64,000 nucleotides of DNA from Bacillus sp. AFS037270 (GCF_002585305.1 NZ_NUNF01000001.1:1-64000), one strand, 5' to 3'. Positions 8,102 to 17,956 are shown, numbered from the stretch's first letter. The notes: generated from the letters alone by a model not told the origin. Numbers and translations: made by a program.

Positions 8102-9252
8102 AATTTATCCATCTGCTGTTAACTTGCCTAATCGCCCTCATTTTATTGACAGGCTGCTGGGACCGCTCAGAGATTAACGATATTGCATTTGTTGTCGCAA
8201 CTGGTGTAGATAAAGGGGAAAAGAACAAATTCCTTTATTCCGTACAGATTCCGCTCCCAAGCTCTATGGGCGGGGCAGGATCAAGCGGCGGCGGCGGGGG
8301 AACAAGCGGTGAAGGGCCCTATTTAGTCGCTCAAGGACCTGGTGGTAATGAACGGCAAGGGATTGAGGAAATACAAACTAAGTTGTCCAGAAGGATTTAC
8401 TTAGGACATAGAAGAGTTCATATTATCGGGGATTCGCTTGCTAAAGAGGGGATTAAGAAGTCCTTAAATGCCATTTTTACACAGCCCCGGTCAAGGATTT
8501 CAACCTTTTTGCTCATCTCTAAGGGCGATGCCGTGAAACTATTGAAGACACAGCCTAGAATGGAACAATATTCGGGTGAAGGAATGAGGGAAATGTCTAA
8601 AAACAGTATTAATATGACAGCTCGAGAAGCCCTTCAAGATTTGTCCCGAGAAGGGAAGGACATGGTCATTCCGATTGTTAATACTGCTGGTACAACGAAG
8701 GACGATAAAAACAAAAAAGAAGTTCAAATGGAGAGCTTTGCTGTTTTTAAAGATGACAAGCTTGCCTTTTCTTCTAATAGCAATGAAAGTGAAGGCATAT
8801 TATGGTTATTTGAAAAAATGGGAAAAAAATCGGCATCTTTTCCGGCCGCTAAGGATGAGGAAATTTCGGTGCAGATATTTGAGAATCAAACGGAACCCAC
8901 TTTGAAGATTGTCGATGGAAAACCCACCTTCCTCCTGACAGTCAGGGCTGCAGGTGTATTATTTGAAAATGAGCCAAACTATCGAATTGAGGATCCCAAA
9001 ACCTATCGATTGATCATTAGTAAAATGGAGAGCCAAATCAAAGAACAAATTCAAGCAGTTTTAAAGCATGCTCACTCACAGGGTATAGATGTTTTTGGGT
9101 TTGGCTGGTACCTTTATAAAAATAAACATCAGGCGTGGGAACAAAATTGGAAGAATGACTGGCGAAAAACTCTGCCAAACTTAAAAGTAAATGTCAAAGT
9201 AGATGCAGATATCCAAAGAACAACGAATATAGGGATCATTGAAAAGGAATGA
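8098..9252 (+). CDS. Ger(x)C-family germination lipoprotein (C subunit)
   Basis: This 384-residue C subunit has a signal peptide and a lipobox ending LTGCW, which predicts lipid anchoring at Cys20. The WDRSEINDIAFVVATGVDKG opening is highly typical of the Ger(x)C family. A glycine/serine-rich loop, GGAGSSGGGGGTSGEG, at about residues 59-74 is an unusual insertion-like low-complexity stretch. The C-terminal domain ends near the NLKVNVKVDADIQRTTNIG segment. The start overlaps the A gene (ATGA) and its end nearly touches the small D gene, so translation is coupled. Confidence 0.92.
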   Translation: MKFIHLLLTCLIALILLTGCWDRSEINDIAFVVATGVDKGEKNKFLYSVQIPLPSSMGGAGSSGGGGGTSGEGPYLVAQGPGGNERQGIEEIQTKLSRRIYLGHRRVHIIGDSLAKEGIKKSLNAIFTQPRSRISTFLLISKGDAVKLLKTQPRMEQYSGEGMREMSKNSINMTAREALQDLSREGKDMVIPIVNTAGTTKDDKNKKEVQMESFAVFKDDKLAFSSNSNESEGILWLFEKMGKKSASFPAAKDEEISVQIFENQTEPTLKIVDGKPTFLLTVRAAGVLFENEPNYRIEDPKTYRLIISKMESQIKEQIQAVLKHAHSQGIDVFGFGWYLYKNKHQAWEQNWKNDWRKTLPNLKVNVKVDADIQRTTNIGIIEKE

Positions 9253-9256
9253 CAGT

Positions 9257-9481
9257 ATGAAAATAGGGATGATTGTTATATGGTTATGTCTCATGCTCTA
9301 TGTTTTATTTGTCTTTAAAAAAAAAATTATCAGTAAAAAAGAACGAAAATGGGTTTACTTATGGGTGGGGATAGCTTTTGCTATGTCCATCTTGGATTTA
9401 TTTCACTTATCACTCAGTACCGTCACTACATTTTTAAATGTAACATTTGAAGGCATTTCGAGAATGGTTGTGAAATTATGA
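9257..9481 (+). CDS. Small two-helix GerD-subunit-like membrane protein of the receptor
   Basis: This protein of about 74 residues has two hydrophobic segments (residues 2-19 and about 33-50) joined by a Lys-rich loop. In several Bacillus gerA-type operons a small two-helix fourth gene, called the D subunit, lies with the A, B and C genes and modulates receptor function. Size, topology and position all fit. ATG 9257 is chosen over ATG 9239, because the latter overlaps the C gene and places the GAAAAGGAATGA ribosome-binding region inside the reading frame. It overlaps the B gene by four bases. This is not the unrelated lipoprotein also named GerD. Confidence 0.7.
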   Translation: MKIGMIVIWLCLMLYVLFVFKKKIISKKERKWVYLWVGIAFAMSILDLFHLSLSTVTTFLNVTFEGISRMVVKL

Positions 9482-10578
9482 AACAAAAAATATCTGATGT
9501 CCAATTGGCCCTCTTGGTTGCCAATTTAATCTTTGCCGGTCCTGTCATAAGTCTGCCACAAATTATTTTACAACAGGGCGATCAAAATGCTTGGATTGTG
9601 CCGATTATCATGTATCCCATCTTAATATCATTGATTTTTATTGTTTTTGGGAAAAACAAAAATATAGAATGGTTACAAAACGTTCTTTTAATTGGTAGTA
9701 AAAGTAAATGGATTGAAAAGGCCTTTATCATGCTCTTCCTTCTGTTTGTTATTTTCACCATCGTCAGGGATTTAAGAGGAATGATAGATTTTGTTGCGAC
9801 AGTCCTTTTACCAACGACACCAAATGATATCTTAATGGTTCTGTCCATGTTAGTAATTGTTTATATTGCTATTTCTGGGCTTGAGGTGGTAGCTAGAGTC
9901 ACCGGGATCACTTTTTCAATATTATTTATCATTGTGGCCATGCTGCCATTCTTACTATTGAATGAATGGAATTTTGGAAATCTGCAGCCCGTGTTCGGAT
10001 GGGAATCTATTCCAGCGATTCTAAGAGCCCTTTATGTCACCTTCTCTTGGATGGGGGAGATTTTATTTTTTTTAATCATTATCTCCAACATCAACCCAGC
10101 TAAGAAAGCACGACGAGCTGTCATTATTGGAACAGGGCTTGGATTATTTCTTTTCTTTGTGGTACTGTTTTCGTCCTTGGCGGTTTTAGGAACAAGAATC
10201 ATCCGCGAATCTACCTATCCAAGTCTTATGCTTATTCAACAAATTAATATTACCGATTTTCTTGATCGGCTCGATTTGGTAATCACGGTAGTGTGGCTCC
10301 CAACAATTTTTACAAAGGTTGCTTTTCTTCTTTATGCAATCAATCATTGCTTTAGCTATCTTTACAAGGGAAACACGAATAAGTTCTTATTCCCTATTGC
10401 CTTTATTATTGGGTATTTATCGATCTTAATGTTTAAGAATACCATGGATCTTTTACGTTTTTCTTTCTATACTTGGAATATTATCGGTCTTATCTTACAG
10501 CTGATGTTACTGTTTATCTTCCTTTTTGTTAAAAGAAATGTAAAAATGAGGGTAGAACATAATGAGGCTAAAACCTAG
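9478..10578 (+). CDS. Spore germination permease, GerB-type (B subunit)
   Basis: This 366-residue integral membrane protein has about ten predicted helices, the usual size and layout of the GerB family within the amino acid-polyamine-organocation (APC) transporter superfamily. The opening (ISDVQLALLVANLIFAGPVISLPQ) is typical. B subunits carry the ligand site of germinant receptors. It is translationally coupled to the D gene (ATGA at 9478-9481) and is the last gene of the A-C-D-B operon, closed by a terminator at 10615. Confidence 0.92.
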   Translation: MKQKISDVQLALLVANLIFAGPVISLPQIILQQGDQNAWIVPIIMYPILISLIFIVFGKNKNIEWLQNVLLIGSKSKWIEKAFIMLFLLFVIFTIVRDLRGMIDFVATVLLPTTPNDILMVLSMLVIVYIAISGLEVVARVTGITFSILFIIVAMLPFLLLNEWNFGNLQPVFGWESIPAILRALYVTFSWMGEILFFLIIISNINPAKKARRAVIIGTGLGLFLFFVVLFSSLAVLGTRIIRESTYPSLMLIQQINITDFLDRLDLVITVVWLPTIFTKVAFLLYAINHCFSYLYKGNTNKFLFPIAFIIGYLSILMFKNTMDLLRFSFYTWNIIGLILQLMLLFIFLFVKRNVKMRVEHNEAKT

Positions 10579-10614
10579 AAAATTCAAGTTGTAGAAATTT
10601 GATTACTAGTAAAA

Positions 10615-10652
10615 GAAAAAATGAGGGAGAGCCACTTCTCCTTCATTTTTTA
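10615..10652 (+). terminator. Terminator of the germinant receptor operon
   Basis: AAAAAATGAGGGAGA pairs with TCTCCTTCATTTTTT around a short loop, ending in six T, 37 bases after the last ger stop codon. Confidence 0.8.
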
Positions 10653-10688
10653 TGTTACATTATAATAAAAAAATTGTGAGGTACAGAA

Positions 10689-11504
10689 ATGGAAAAGGGT
10701 CTCTCAGGAAAACGAATTGTGGTTGGCGGTACACGCAAGCTTGAAGAAATCAGTACATTAATTGAAAAACAAGGCGGAATACCTATTATACGTTCTCTGC
10801 AGGGGACCGTATTTTTAGCTGAAAAGGAAGTTGAGCCGGATGTGCTTGAATTTATCGAAAACGGTGCTGACTGGGTTATTTTCACAACAGGAATTGGGAT
10901 AGACACCTTGGTTAATATTGCAGCGAAGCTGGGATTAGAAGAAGCTTTTATCGAAAAAATCCGCAATGCAAAGGTTGCTTCTCGTGGGTATAAAACGCTG
11001 GCAGCTCTGAAAAAATTAGCAATCAAACCGCTTGCTGCATCTGATGACGGGACAACAAAAGGCTTAGTTCGTGCCTTTGAAGGAGTTGACTTTAGCGGAA
11101 AACGAGTCATGGTTCAGCTTCATGGAGAGACGGCACCTGTTCTAACTCAATTCCTTGAAGACCAAGGTGCAGAGGTTCAAAAAATACTGCCATATCAACA
11201 TATTGAACCAGAAGTGAAAACGGTAAACACTTTATGCAAGGAACTTATCGCCAATGAGTGTGACGCAGTTTGTTTTACAACTGCTGTACAGGTTCGTTCT
11301 CTGTTCGATTATGCTAGGAAAACTAATAGTTATAAAGAAATCGTTAGAGCTTTTAAGGATCAAACACTAGCCGTTGCTGTTGGGAAAGTAACTCTAGAAG
11401 CCCTTAAGGAAGAAGGAATTGACCGCGTTCTAGCACCAGAAAATGAACGAATGGGTGCGATGATCATTACTCTTGCGAATTATTATTTGAAGGCAGACAT
11501 ATAA
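10689..11504 (+). CDS. Stand-alone uroporphyrinogen-III synthase-like protein
   Basis: This 271-residue protein has the two-lobed HemD-type domain: KRIVVGGTRKLEEISTLIEKQGG near the start, WVIFTTGIGIDTLV and CFTTAVQVRSLF as the paired loop motifs, and a VAVGKVTLEAL-like segment near the end. True HemD closes hydroxymethylbilane to uroporphyrinogen III in heme synthesis. No other heme gene is near, so this may be a second family member with another role; Bacillus usually keeps hemD in the hemAXCDBL cluster. GAGG lies about eight bases before the ATG. It has its own terminator. Confidence 0.8.
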   Translation: MEKGLSGKRIVVGGTRKLEEISTLIEKQGGIPIIRSLQGTVFLAEKEVEPDVLEFIENGADWVIFTTGIGIDTLVNIAAKLGLEEAFIEKIRNAKVASRGYKTLAALKKLAIKPLAASDDGTTKGLVRAFEGVDFSGKRVMVQLHGETAPVLTQFLEDQGAEVQKILPYQHIEPEVKTVNTLCKELIANECDAVCFTTAVQVRSLFDYARKTNSYKEIVRAFKDQTLAVAVGKVTLEALKEEGIDRVLAPENERMGAMIITLANYYLKADI

Positions 11505-11517
11505 CTTGTAATCTATC

Positions 11518-11549
11518 AAAGCATTCGTTTTAGATTCGGATGCTTTTTT
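11518..11549 (+). terminator. Rho-independent terminator
   Basis: AAAGCATTCG pairs with CGGATGCTTT and is followed by TTTT, 13 bases after the synthase-like gene. Confidence 0.75.
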
Positions 11550-11608
11550 CTTTTTCAAACTAACATGCTATAGTATCTAAATGAATTGCCCTTAAAGGAA
11601 GAGAAATA

Positions 11609-13855
11609 ATGACAACAGTAGTTTCTTATCTAAAGGAGTGGCAGCAAGCCCTCCAGAATGAAATCAATTATTTAAAAAAGTTCGGCAGCAACAAATACTT
11701 GGTTAGCAATGGCCGTCTGTTATCAACGGATGGTTCTTTTTCTTATTACTTTGAAACATCGACATCATTACGGATACCAGTTGGTTCTACCATTAGACTC
11801 GAGTGGGGTGGGATGTCCCAAAATGGACGGATCCTGTCTTCAGAAGGAATAGGGGTCATCATAGCGCTGGAACAATCGTTTGGCGACTTAATTTCAGAAG
11901 CCACTTTGTATCATGATCCGTGGGAATTGTTGGAGCAGTTGATAGAACGACTCGATGAAATCAAGAAAGATAAACAAAAGCGGCTGCGGGTCAAGAAATT
12001 AATGGATCCCTCGATGCCAGCCACCCATCCTGTTGAAAAAATAAAGAGCACAGTCCATGAGGTAGTTCTGCGTTCCAAATATAATCCGGTCACCTTTGTA
12101 TGGGGACCGCCTGGTACTGGCAAAACCTATACACTCGCGAGAACGGCTGCAAATAAATATTTTCAAGAAAAGCGGGTCCTTATCTTATCACACAGCAACC
12201 AGGCAGTGGATGTTCTGATTGGTGAACTTTCTGATTTTATTAAAAAGAAAAATCGGTTTCGAGAAGGCGATGTCCTTCGCTATGGATTTAGTACAAGTGA
12301 TCAGCTTGCCGATCGGGAAGCGGTTACGACTAGCGAATTACTTGAAAAGCAAGATCCGGGTCTTGCCGAAGAAAAGGTGATTTTACTCGAAGAGCGAAAG
12401 CATTTAAAGCAGGACATTGCACGCTCATTCAGCAAAAGGGATACCAATCAACTATTAGAGCTTGAAACGAAGATTGCCAGAGTACTTGAAAAGATACGTC
12501 AAAAGGAGATTCAATTTGTTGAAGATGCCTTTGTAGTCGGGACAACCCTTGCCAAAGCGGCCAGTGATCCGGTGATTTTTGAAAAAACGTTTGATGTGGT
12601 GATAGTTGATGAAGTGAGTATGGCCTATGTCCCACAAGCGGCATTTGCTGCAGCACTTGGAAAACGGGTAATTATCTGTGGTGATTTCAAGCAGCTGCCG
12701 CCAATTGCAGCCTCAAGAGACCCTTTAGTGACGAAGTGGTTGAAAGAGGATATTTTTCACCGCGCCGGTATTGTGGATTGGGTAAAGGATGGTAGGTTGC
12801 ACCCCCATCTATTCTTACTGAAAGAACAACGCCGGATGCATCCCGATATCTCCGCCTTCACAAATCAATATATCTATCAATCGCTAGTAGGCGATCACGA
12901 AAGTGTCTGGAAGAGCCGGAATAAAATTGTTGAAAGTGCACCATTTCCGAGCCGCTCTTCGGTCCTCGTTGATACCAGCTATACAGGAGCACATTGTATA
13001 ACGGAGCGGACCTCACAATCAAGGATGAATATTTGGCAAGTGCTGTTATCGTTTCAGCTAATTCATGAATCCTATGTGAGTGGGCTGCGGTCGATTGGTT
13101 ATGTGACTCCTTATCGCGCCCAAGCCCAGTTAATGGAGTTGATTCTTGAAGATTTATATGAAAAAGAACGTAGACTCGCGGATATTATTGCTGCCACGGT
13201 CCATCGTTTTCAGGGCAGCGAGCGGGATGTAATGATCTTTGATACAGTCGAGGGGGCGCCGCAAACTAGGGCAGGTATGCTCGTAACTGGTAAGGATAGT
13301 GAACGGTTAATAAACGTTGCTATTACTCGAACAAGAGGGAAGTTCATCCATGTCAGCAATCAAGCCTTTATCCGTAAGCATGTTTTTCAAGGAAAAACAT
13401 TGAGACAGCTTGTGGACCATCAGGTTAAGAAACAGCAATTGGTGGAAACAAAAGATATTGGAACGTGGATTAGACATCAGCATCCTCAACTACAATGGAT
13501 GCACGCTCGCAGGCTAGAAAAAGTATTCCAGGATTTTGATTCTGTAAGGGAATCAATCGTTCTATCGTTGCCAGCACAAACTAGACTTACCGCAGAATGG
13601 GAAGAGAAGCTAAAAAGTCGAAGTAAATCAGTAAAATTAACCGTGGTTTCAAACGAGCAATGGCAAAATCTGCACCCTGAGCAGAGAATTGCTGAGAGTT
13701 TGCCGTTTCCATTTATCATAATCGATGAGGCTCTTTTATGGCTGGGTTTGCCGTTAGAAGGAGCAAAGGAAATCCAGCCGCCTTACGTTGCAGCAAGACT
13801 TGAGTCGGTTAAGGTTTCTAATTATCTTTTAAGCCAAATTATAACAAAAGAGTAA
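11609..13855 (+). CDS. SF1 (DNA2/NAM7-like) helicase
   Basis: This 748-residue superfamily 1 DNA/RNA helicase has Walker A GPPGTGKT at residues 166-173, a long charged insertion, Walker B VVIVDEVSM near 330, motif III CGDFKQLPPIAAS, motif IV-VI segments GYVTPYRAQAQLM, ATVHRFQGSERDVMIFD and LINVAITRTRG. The N-terminal 130 residues may be an OB-like nucleic-acid domain. The C-terminal 150 residues have no motif I recognise and could carry another function. It is cytoplasmic and probably active in repair or RNA metabolism. The ATG follows GGAAGAG. It is followed after 51 bases by an oxidoreductase gene with no clear link. Confidence 0.88.
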   Translation: MTTVVSYLKEWQQALQNEINYLKKFGSNKYLVSNGRLLSTDGSFSYYFETSTSLRIPVGSTIRLEWGGMSQNGRILSSEGIGVIIALEQSFGDLISEATLYHDPWELLEQLIERLDEIKKDKQKRLRVKKLMDPSMPATHPVEKIKSTVHEVVLRSKYNPVTFVWGPPGTGKTYTLARTAANKYFQEKRVLILSHSNQAVDVLIGELSDFIKKKNRFREGDVLRYGFSTSDQLADREAVTTSELLEKQDPGLAEEKVILLEERKHLKQDIARSFSKRDTNQLLELETKIARVLEKIRQKEIQFVEDAFVVGTTLAKAASDPVIFEKTFDVVIVDEVSMAYVPQAAFAAALGKRVIICGDFKQLPPIAASRDPLVTKWLKEDIFHRAGIVDWVKDGRLHPHLFLLKEQRRMHPDISAFTNQYIYQSLVGDHESVWKSRNKIVESAPFPSRSSVLVDTSYTGAHCITERTSQSRMNIWQVLLSFQLIHESYVSGLRSIGYVTPYRAQAQLMELILEDLYEKERRLADIIAATVHRFQGSERDVMIFDTVEGAPQTRAGMLVTGKDSERLINVAITRTRGKFIHVSNQAFIRKHVFQGKTLRQLVDHQVKKQQLVETKDIGTWIRHQHPQLQWMHARRLEKVFQDFDSVRESIVLSLPAQTRLTAEWEEKLKSRSKSVKLTVVSNEQWQNLHPEQRIAESLPFPFIIIDEALLWLGLPLEGAKEIQPPYVAARLESVKVSNYLLSQIITKE

Positions 13856-13906
13856 TTATACACCTGCTATAGTAAAAATATAGACAATAAAGGGGAAAGA
13901 AGAAAG

Positions 13907-15247
13907 TTGAAGCGTGAAAAAGCAATTATTATCGGCGGGGGAATGGCAGGAAAATTGATTGCCGCGGCAATATCCCCCTATTTTCATAATGTTCAAATCT
14001 TGGAGAAGGATCCTCAGCCTGAAAATAAGGACACTGTTAGAAAAGGTGTTCCTCAGGCCCACCACATCCATGCCCTCCTGCATGCAGGTGACCATGCATT
14101 AGAAAGACTATTTCCCGGGTTTCAAAAAGATATGGTAGAACGAGGATCGATTAAAATAGATTCACTTTGGGATCTGGCGTGGTTTCATCATGGGGTTTGG
14201 AAATTGCGGTTTAAAAGCGGTGATACAACACTCTTACAGACAAGACCTTTGCTTGAAACCTATGTCGAGGAAAGGGTAAACCAAATTGCAAATATTACTT
14301 ACATATATGGAACAAAGGTACAATCGTTTTTATTAGCGGACGATCAAAGCAAGGTCTATGGTGTAGAAGTTCTTCAAGGAAATAAAACAAAAACATTAAT
14401 AGGGGATTTAGTGATTGATACTAGTGGGTCCGTTTCGTTTACTAAGGAATGGCTGGAGAAGCAGGGACGAACCGTACCAGAGGAAAAAGTTGACATAGGA
14501 CTTTGTTATGCCACACGGAAATTCACATTGCCGGAGCCTCCAAATGATTTTAAAATAAAAATTATTTACCCTAATCCCCCCAAGGAAACAATTGGCGGTA
14601 CCTTGTCAATGGTCGAAAACAATCAATGTATTGTGACGCTCAATGGTTATTTAAATACCTTGAATCCTGCTAAGGTAAAAGATGCACAGGGCTTTATTAA
14701 TAAGACGGCCATGTTACCACTACCTGATATCTATCAAGAATTACAAAAAGGTACCACTGAATCTGAAACCGCAATTTATCAATTTCCTCAAATAATGTGG
14801 CGCCATTTTGAGCGAGTGAATCTACCTGCCGGATTATTAGTTGCGGGTGATTCGCTCTGCCGCATTGACCCAGTGTTTGGACAAGGGATGAGTATTGCAG
14901 CACTAGAAGCACTGGCAATTAGAGATTACATAGCTTCAACCTCACCATCGGGCCAAATAAAAAAATTACAGAAACAATTGGCAAAAATTATTGCACCCGC
15001 TTGGTTAATGGTCCTTTGTGAGGATTTTCGATTTGATGAGGTGAAAGGAAAAAAACCAATAGGATTAAAGTTTTTACAATGGTATGTGAAAAAGATATTT
15101 TTACTGTCGGCCAAAAAGAAATCGATTTATAAAGATTTAGTAAAGGTGACAAATCTAGTAAGTCCGGCAACCATTCTGTTTAAACCGACGACTATACTTG
15201 AAGTTTTAAAACATAAAAAAGACCATGTCGAAAAGGTAGATTCATAA
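13907..15247 (+). CDS. FAD-dependent oxidoreductase / monooxygenase-like
   Basis: This 446-residue flavoprotein begins with a Rossmann dinucleotide motif, IIIGGGMAGKLIAA, and has a second FAD site LLVAGDSLCRIDPVFGQGMSIAALEAL at about residues 310-336. This layout is that of group A flavin monooxygenases and halogenase/squalene epoxidase-like proteins. The C-terminal 80 residues are basic. Substrate is unknown. Translation seems to start at TTG 13907 after a purine-rich GGGGAAAGAAG; no better ATG exists before the Rossmann strand. It is followed by the promoter of the T-box leader. Confidence 0.75.
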   Translation: MKREKAIIIGGGMAGKLIAAAISPYFHNVQILEKDPQPENKDTVRKGVPQAHHIHALLHAGDHALERLFPGFQKDMVERGSIKIDSLWDLAWFHHGVWKLRFKSGDTTLLQTRPLLETYVEERVNQIANITYIYGTKVQSFLLADDQSKVYGVEVLQGNKTKTLIGDLVIDTSGSVSFTKEWLEKQGRTVPEEKVDIGLCYATRKFTLPEPPNDFKIKIIYPNPPKETIGGTLSMVENNQCIVTLNGYLNTLNPAKVKDAQGFINKTAMLPLPDIYQELQKGTTESETAIYQFPQIMWRHFERVNLPAGLLVAGDSLCRIDPVFGQGMSIAALEALAIRDYIASTSPSGQIKKLQKQLAKIIAPAWLMVLCEDFRFDEVKGKKPIGLKFLQWYVKKIFLLSAKKKSIYKDLVKVTNLVSPATILFKPTTILEVLKHKKDHVEKVDS

Positions 15248-15293
15248 TAGTTGGAAAAATAAAAAATATCTTGCTTTTTATTCGTTTTACTTC

Positions 15294-15322
15294 TTGACAA
15301 TTTGCTGATTTCTATAGATAAT
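15294..15322 (+). promoter_or_regulatory. Sigma-A promoter of the proBA T-box leader
   Basis: TTGACA (15294-15299), 17 bp, GATAAT (15317-15322): a near-consensus vegetative promoter placed about 50 bases before the first stem of the T-box. Confidence 0.75.
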
Positions 15323-15369
15323 CAAATAAATAAAAATAGTAAATGGTATGGGATTAGTAAATCATTGGA

Positions 15370-15566
15370 ATGTGTTAGAGAGTGAAACCCACAGGCTGAA
15401 AGGTTTCTCACGGAAAGATGGTTGAACCTGCCCTTTGAAAGCTGCTTATGCAAACATAAGCCGTCTCCCTCGTTACGGGTTGAAGAGGATGCACATGCAT
15501 CAATAAAGGTGGTACCGCGGAAACGATTTTTCCGTCCTTTTTTAAGGACAGAAGAATCGTTTTTTT
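15370..15566 (+). promoter_or_regulatory. T-box riboswitch, probably tRNA-Pro responsive
   Basis: The T-box core AAAGGTGGTACCGCGG lies at 15505-15520, followed at once by an intrinsic terminator (AACGATT 15522-15528 with AATCGTT 15555-15561, inner stem TCCTT/AAGGA, then seven T). Upstream lies a stem I region beginning with AGAGAGTG. A candidate specifier codon CCT (Pro) is at 15427-15429 in GAACCTGCC. Uncharged tRNA binding would favour the antiterminator and turn on proBA. The tRNA identity is inferred from the downstream genes and this codon; the full fold was not computed. Confidence 0.9.
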
Positions 15567-15594
15567 ATTTTTAAAAATGAAAGGTCGTACTAAA

Positions 15595-16707
15595 ATGAAA
15601 AAACAGCTGGTGGTCGTAAAAATTGGAAGCAGTTCATTAACAAATGCTAAGGGAACCATTTCCGAAGAAAAAATGCGTGATCATGTCGAGGCACTTGCCT
15701 GCCTAAAAGCACAAGGACATGAAGTCATTTTGATTTCATCCGGTGCTGTTGCAGCAGGATTTGGCTCACTAGGCTATCCGACTAGACCCAAAACGACAGC
15801 TGGGAAACAGGCGGCCGCTGCAGTCGGGCAAGGGCTTTTAATGCAGCATTACATTGAACTTTTTAAAGAGTTTAAGATGATGCCAGCACAAATGTTATTA
15901 ACGAGAGAAGATTTTTATAGCCAGACAAGATTTCAAAATCTCTTTTCTACCATTCATGAGCTGCTCGGGCGGGGCGTTTTGCCAATTATCAATGAAAATG
16001 ATTCGGTTTCGATTGAGGAATTGACCTTTGGTGACAATGACTTGCTATCTGCACTCGTCAGCGGCTTTTTACATGCTAATGCATTGATTATCTTAACAGA
16101 TATAAATGGGCTTTATGATGGGAATCCCAACTTATCAAAGGATGCTAAAAAGTTTAATTTCATCCCGGAGGTTTCGGATGAGCTGCTCAGTTTTGCTGGG
16201 GAAAGTGGTTCATCCGTCGGCACTGGCGGGATGAAATCAAAATTGCTGGCTGCGAAAAAGGCTCTATCCCTTGGGGTCAGCGTTTTTGTTGGTACCGGGA
16301 AAGGGAAGGAAAAGCTTGCTGATATTCTTGCAGGTAAAGGGGATGGAACCTATATTGGCGGACCCTTCCATACCCAAATGCAAATGAGGAAGCAGTGGAT
16401 TGCTTATCATTCCCAAGTCGGCGGAGTGATTGAAATCGATGATGGGGCGGAAAATGCGATTCTTTTCCATGGGAAAAGTTTATTGCCTGTCGGAGTAACG
16501 AACGTGAATGGGGACTTTAATGCCTTGGATGTCGTAGAAGTTAGAAATCAAAAAGGGAAATTAGTCGGTAAAGGACAGGTTTTTTATTCAGCTGAGGATT
16601 TAGTTAGTGTCAAAGGCTTACCTAGTGAACAAGCGAAAAGTTTTTCAATTAATAAAAAAGCTGAAGTGATCCATCGTGATAATTGGGTCAAATTACCAAA
16701 GGAGTGA
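15595..16707 (+). CDS. proB: Glutamate 5-kinase
   Basis: This enzyme catalyses the first step of proline synthesis, phosphorylating glutamate to gamma-glutamyl phosphate in the cytoplasm. It is 370 residues from ATG 15595. It has an amino acid kinase domain ([11 protein letters not shown] at the start, [33 protein letters not shown]) and a C-terminal PUA domain (about residues 275-355). ATG 15577 upstream would swallow the AAAGG ribosome binding site, so 15595 is chosen. It sits seven bases before proA and downstream of the T-box, so it is induced by proline limitation at the tRNA level. Confidence 0.95.
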   Translation: MKKQLVVVKIGSSSLTNAKGTISEEKMRDHVEALACLKAQGHEVILISSGAVAAGFGSLGYPTRPKTTAGKQAAAAVGQGLLMQHYIELFKEFKMMPAQMLLTREDFYSQTRFQNLFSTIHELLGRGVLPIINENDSVSIEELTFGDNDLLSALVSGFLHANALIILTDINGLYDGNPNLSKDAKKFNFIPEVSDELLSFAGESGSSVGTGGMKSKLLAAKKALSLGVSVFVGTGKGKEKLADILAGKGDGTYIGGPFHTQMQMRKQWIAYHSQVGGVIEIDDGAENAILFHGKSLLPVGVTNVNGDFNALDVVEVRNQKGKLVGKGQVFYSAEDLVSVKGLPSEQAKSFSINKKAEVIHRDNWVKLPKE

Positions 16708-16714
16708 TTGGAGA

Positions 16715-17956
16715 ATGGACGAACTGTTGGAAAAAGCAAAGAAATTAAAAAAAGCGTCAAAACAATTAGGAATGATATCAACGGTTGAAAAGAATGATGC
16801 ACTATTGAAAGTAGCGGATCATCTTTTAACGGAAAAAGAATTCATTTTAAGCGAAAACGCAAAGGATATTGAAGCAGGCAAGGAAAGAGGACTTTCGACA
16901 TCCCTTCTTGATCGCTTGCTTTTAACAGGGGAAAGAATAGAACAGATTGTGGATGGTGTGAGGCAATTAGTTCAGTTAGATGATCCAATTGGCGAAACAA
17001 TTGAAGCATGGGAGAGGCCAAACGGGTTACAAATTGAAACGATTCGTGTCCCGCTTGGAGTGGTAGGCATGGTGTACGAAGCACGTCCAAACGTAACAGT
17101 GGATGCCGGAAGTCTTTGTCTAAAAGCGGGTAATGCTGTGCTATTGCGGGGGAGTTCTTCAGCAATTCATTCCAATAAGGCCCTTGTTCAGGTAATGCGT
17201 GACGCCTTAAAAGGGACGGCGATTCCAGAGGATGCTGTTCAATTGCTGGAAGATACGAGCCGCGAAACAGCTGCTGAAATGTTTAGATTAAATGATTATC
17301 TTGATGTGCTCATTCCACGCGGCGGAGCGGGATTGATTCAAACTGTTGTTGAGAATGCGACTGTACCTGTATTGGAGACAGGTGTTGGAAACTGCCATGT
17401 TTTTATTGACGAAACCGCCGAAAAAGAAATGGCGATTGAAATTGCAATCAATGCAAAATTACATCGTCCATCCGTTTGTAATGCAGCTGAAACGGTCTTA
17501 ATTCATGAAAACTGGCCTTATACTTCAGAATTATTAAGTCGTTTGCAAGATAAGCAAGTTGAACTGCGTGGTGGTGATTCATTAGTTTCAACTTATTCGT
17601 TTGTAAAACAAGCAACTGAGGAAGATTGGGCTAGTGAATTTTTAGCCCCTATTTTAGCCGTGAAACAAGTTACCGATGTGAGAGAAGCGATTAACCATAT
17701 TGACCAATATGGAACAAAGCATTCGGAAGCGATCATAGGTGAAAATGCGGAAAATGTCCGTTTGTTCTTCCAAGCTGTCGATGCGGCCGTACTTTATCAT
17801 AATGCCTCTACTCGTTTTACGGATGGTGAACAGTTCGGTTATGGAGCTGAAATCGGCATCAGCACACAAAAACTTCATGCCCGCGGCCCAATGGGTCTTA
17901 AGGCGTTAACAACGACGAAGGCTATTGTCCGGGGAATAGGACAAATCCGATCATAA
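16715..17956 (+). CDS. proA: Gamma-glutamyl phosphate reductase
   Basis: This enzyme catalyses the second step of proline synthesis: NADPH-dependent reduction of gamma-glutamyl phosphate to glutamate semialdehyde. At 413 residues it is the usual length. It belongs to the aldehyde dehydrogenase fold, with the catalytic cysteine region [12 protein letters not shown] and conserved [21 protein letters not shown] and [16 protein letters not shown] segments. Start ATG 16715 follows AAAGGAG and begins [10 protein letters not shown]. It is co-transcribed with proB and closed by a strong terminator. No proC/proI is in the window, so the last step is encoded elsewhere. Confidence 0.95.
   Translation: MDELLEKAKKLKKASKQLGMISTVEKNDALLKVADHLLTEKEFILSENAKDIEAGKERGLSTSLLDRLLLTGERIEQIVDGVRQLVQLDDPIGETIEAWERPNGLQIETIRVPLGVVGMVYEARPNVTVDAGSLCLKAGNAVLLRGSSSAIHSNKALVQVMRDALKGTAIPEDAVQLLEDTSRETAAEMFRLNDYLDVLIPRGGAGLIQTVVENATVPVLETGVGNCHVFIDETAEKEMAIEIAINAKLHRPSVCNAAETVLIHENWPYTSELLSRLQDKQVELRGGDSLVSTYSFVKQATEEDWASEFLAPILAVKQVTDVREAINHIDQYGTKHSEAIIGENAENVRLFFQAVDAAVLYHNASTRFTDGEQFGYGAEIGISTQKLHARGPMGLKALTTTKAIVRGIGQIRS

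Noticed and set aside
10655..11110. 151-codon minus-strand frame opposite the uroporphyrinogen-III synthase-like gene
   Set aside because: Antisense shadow; it also crosses the start of the real gene without a binding site.
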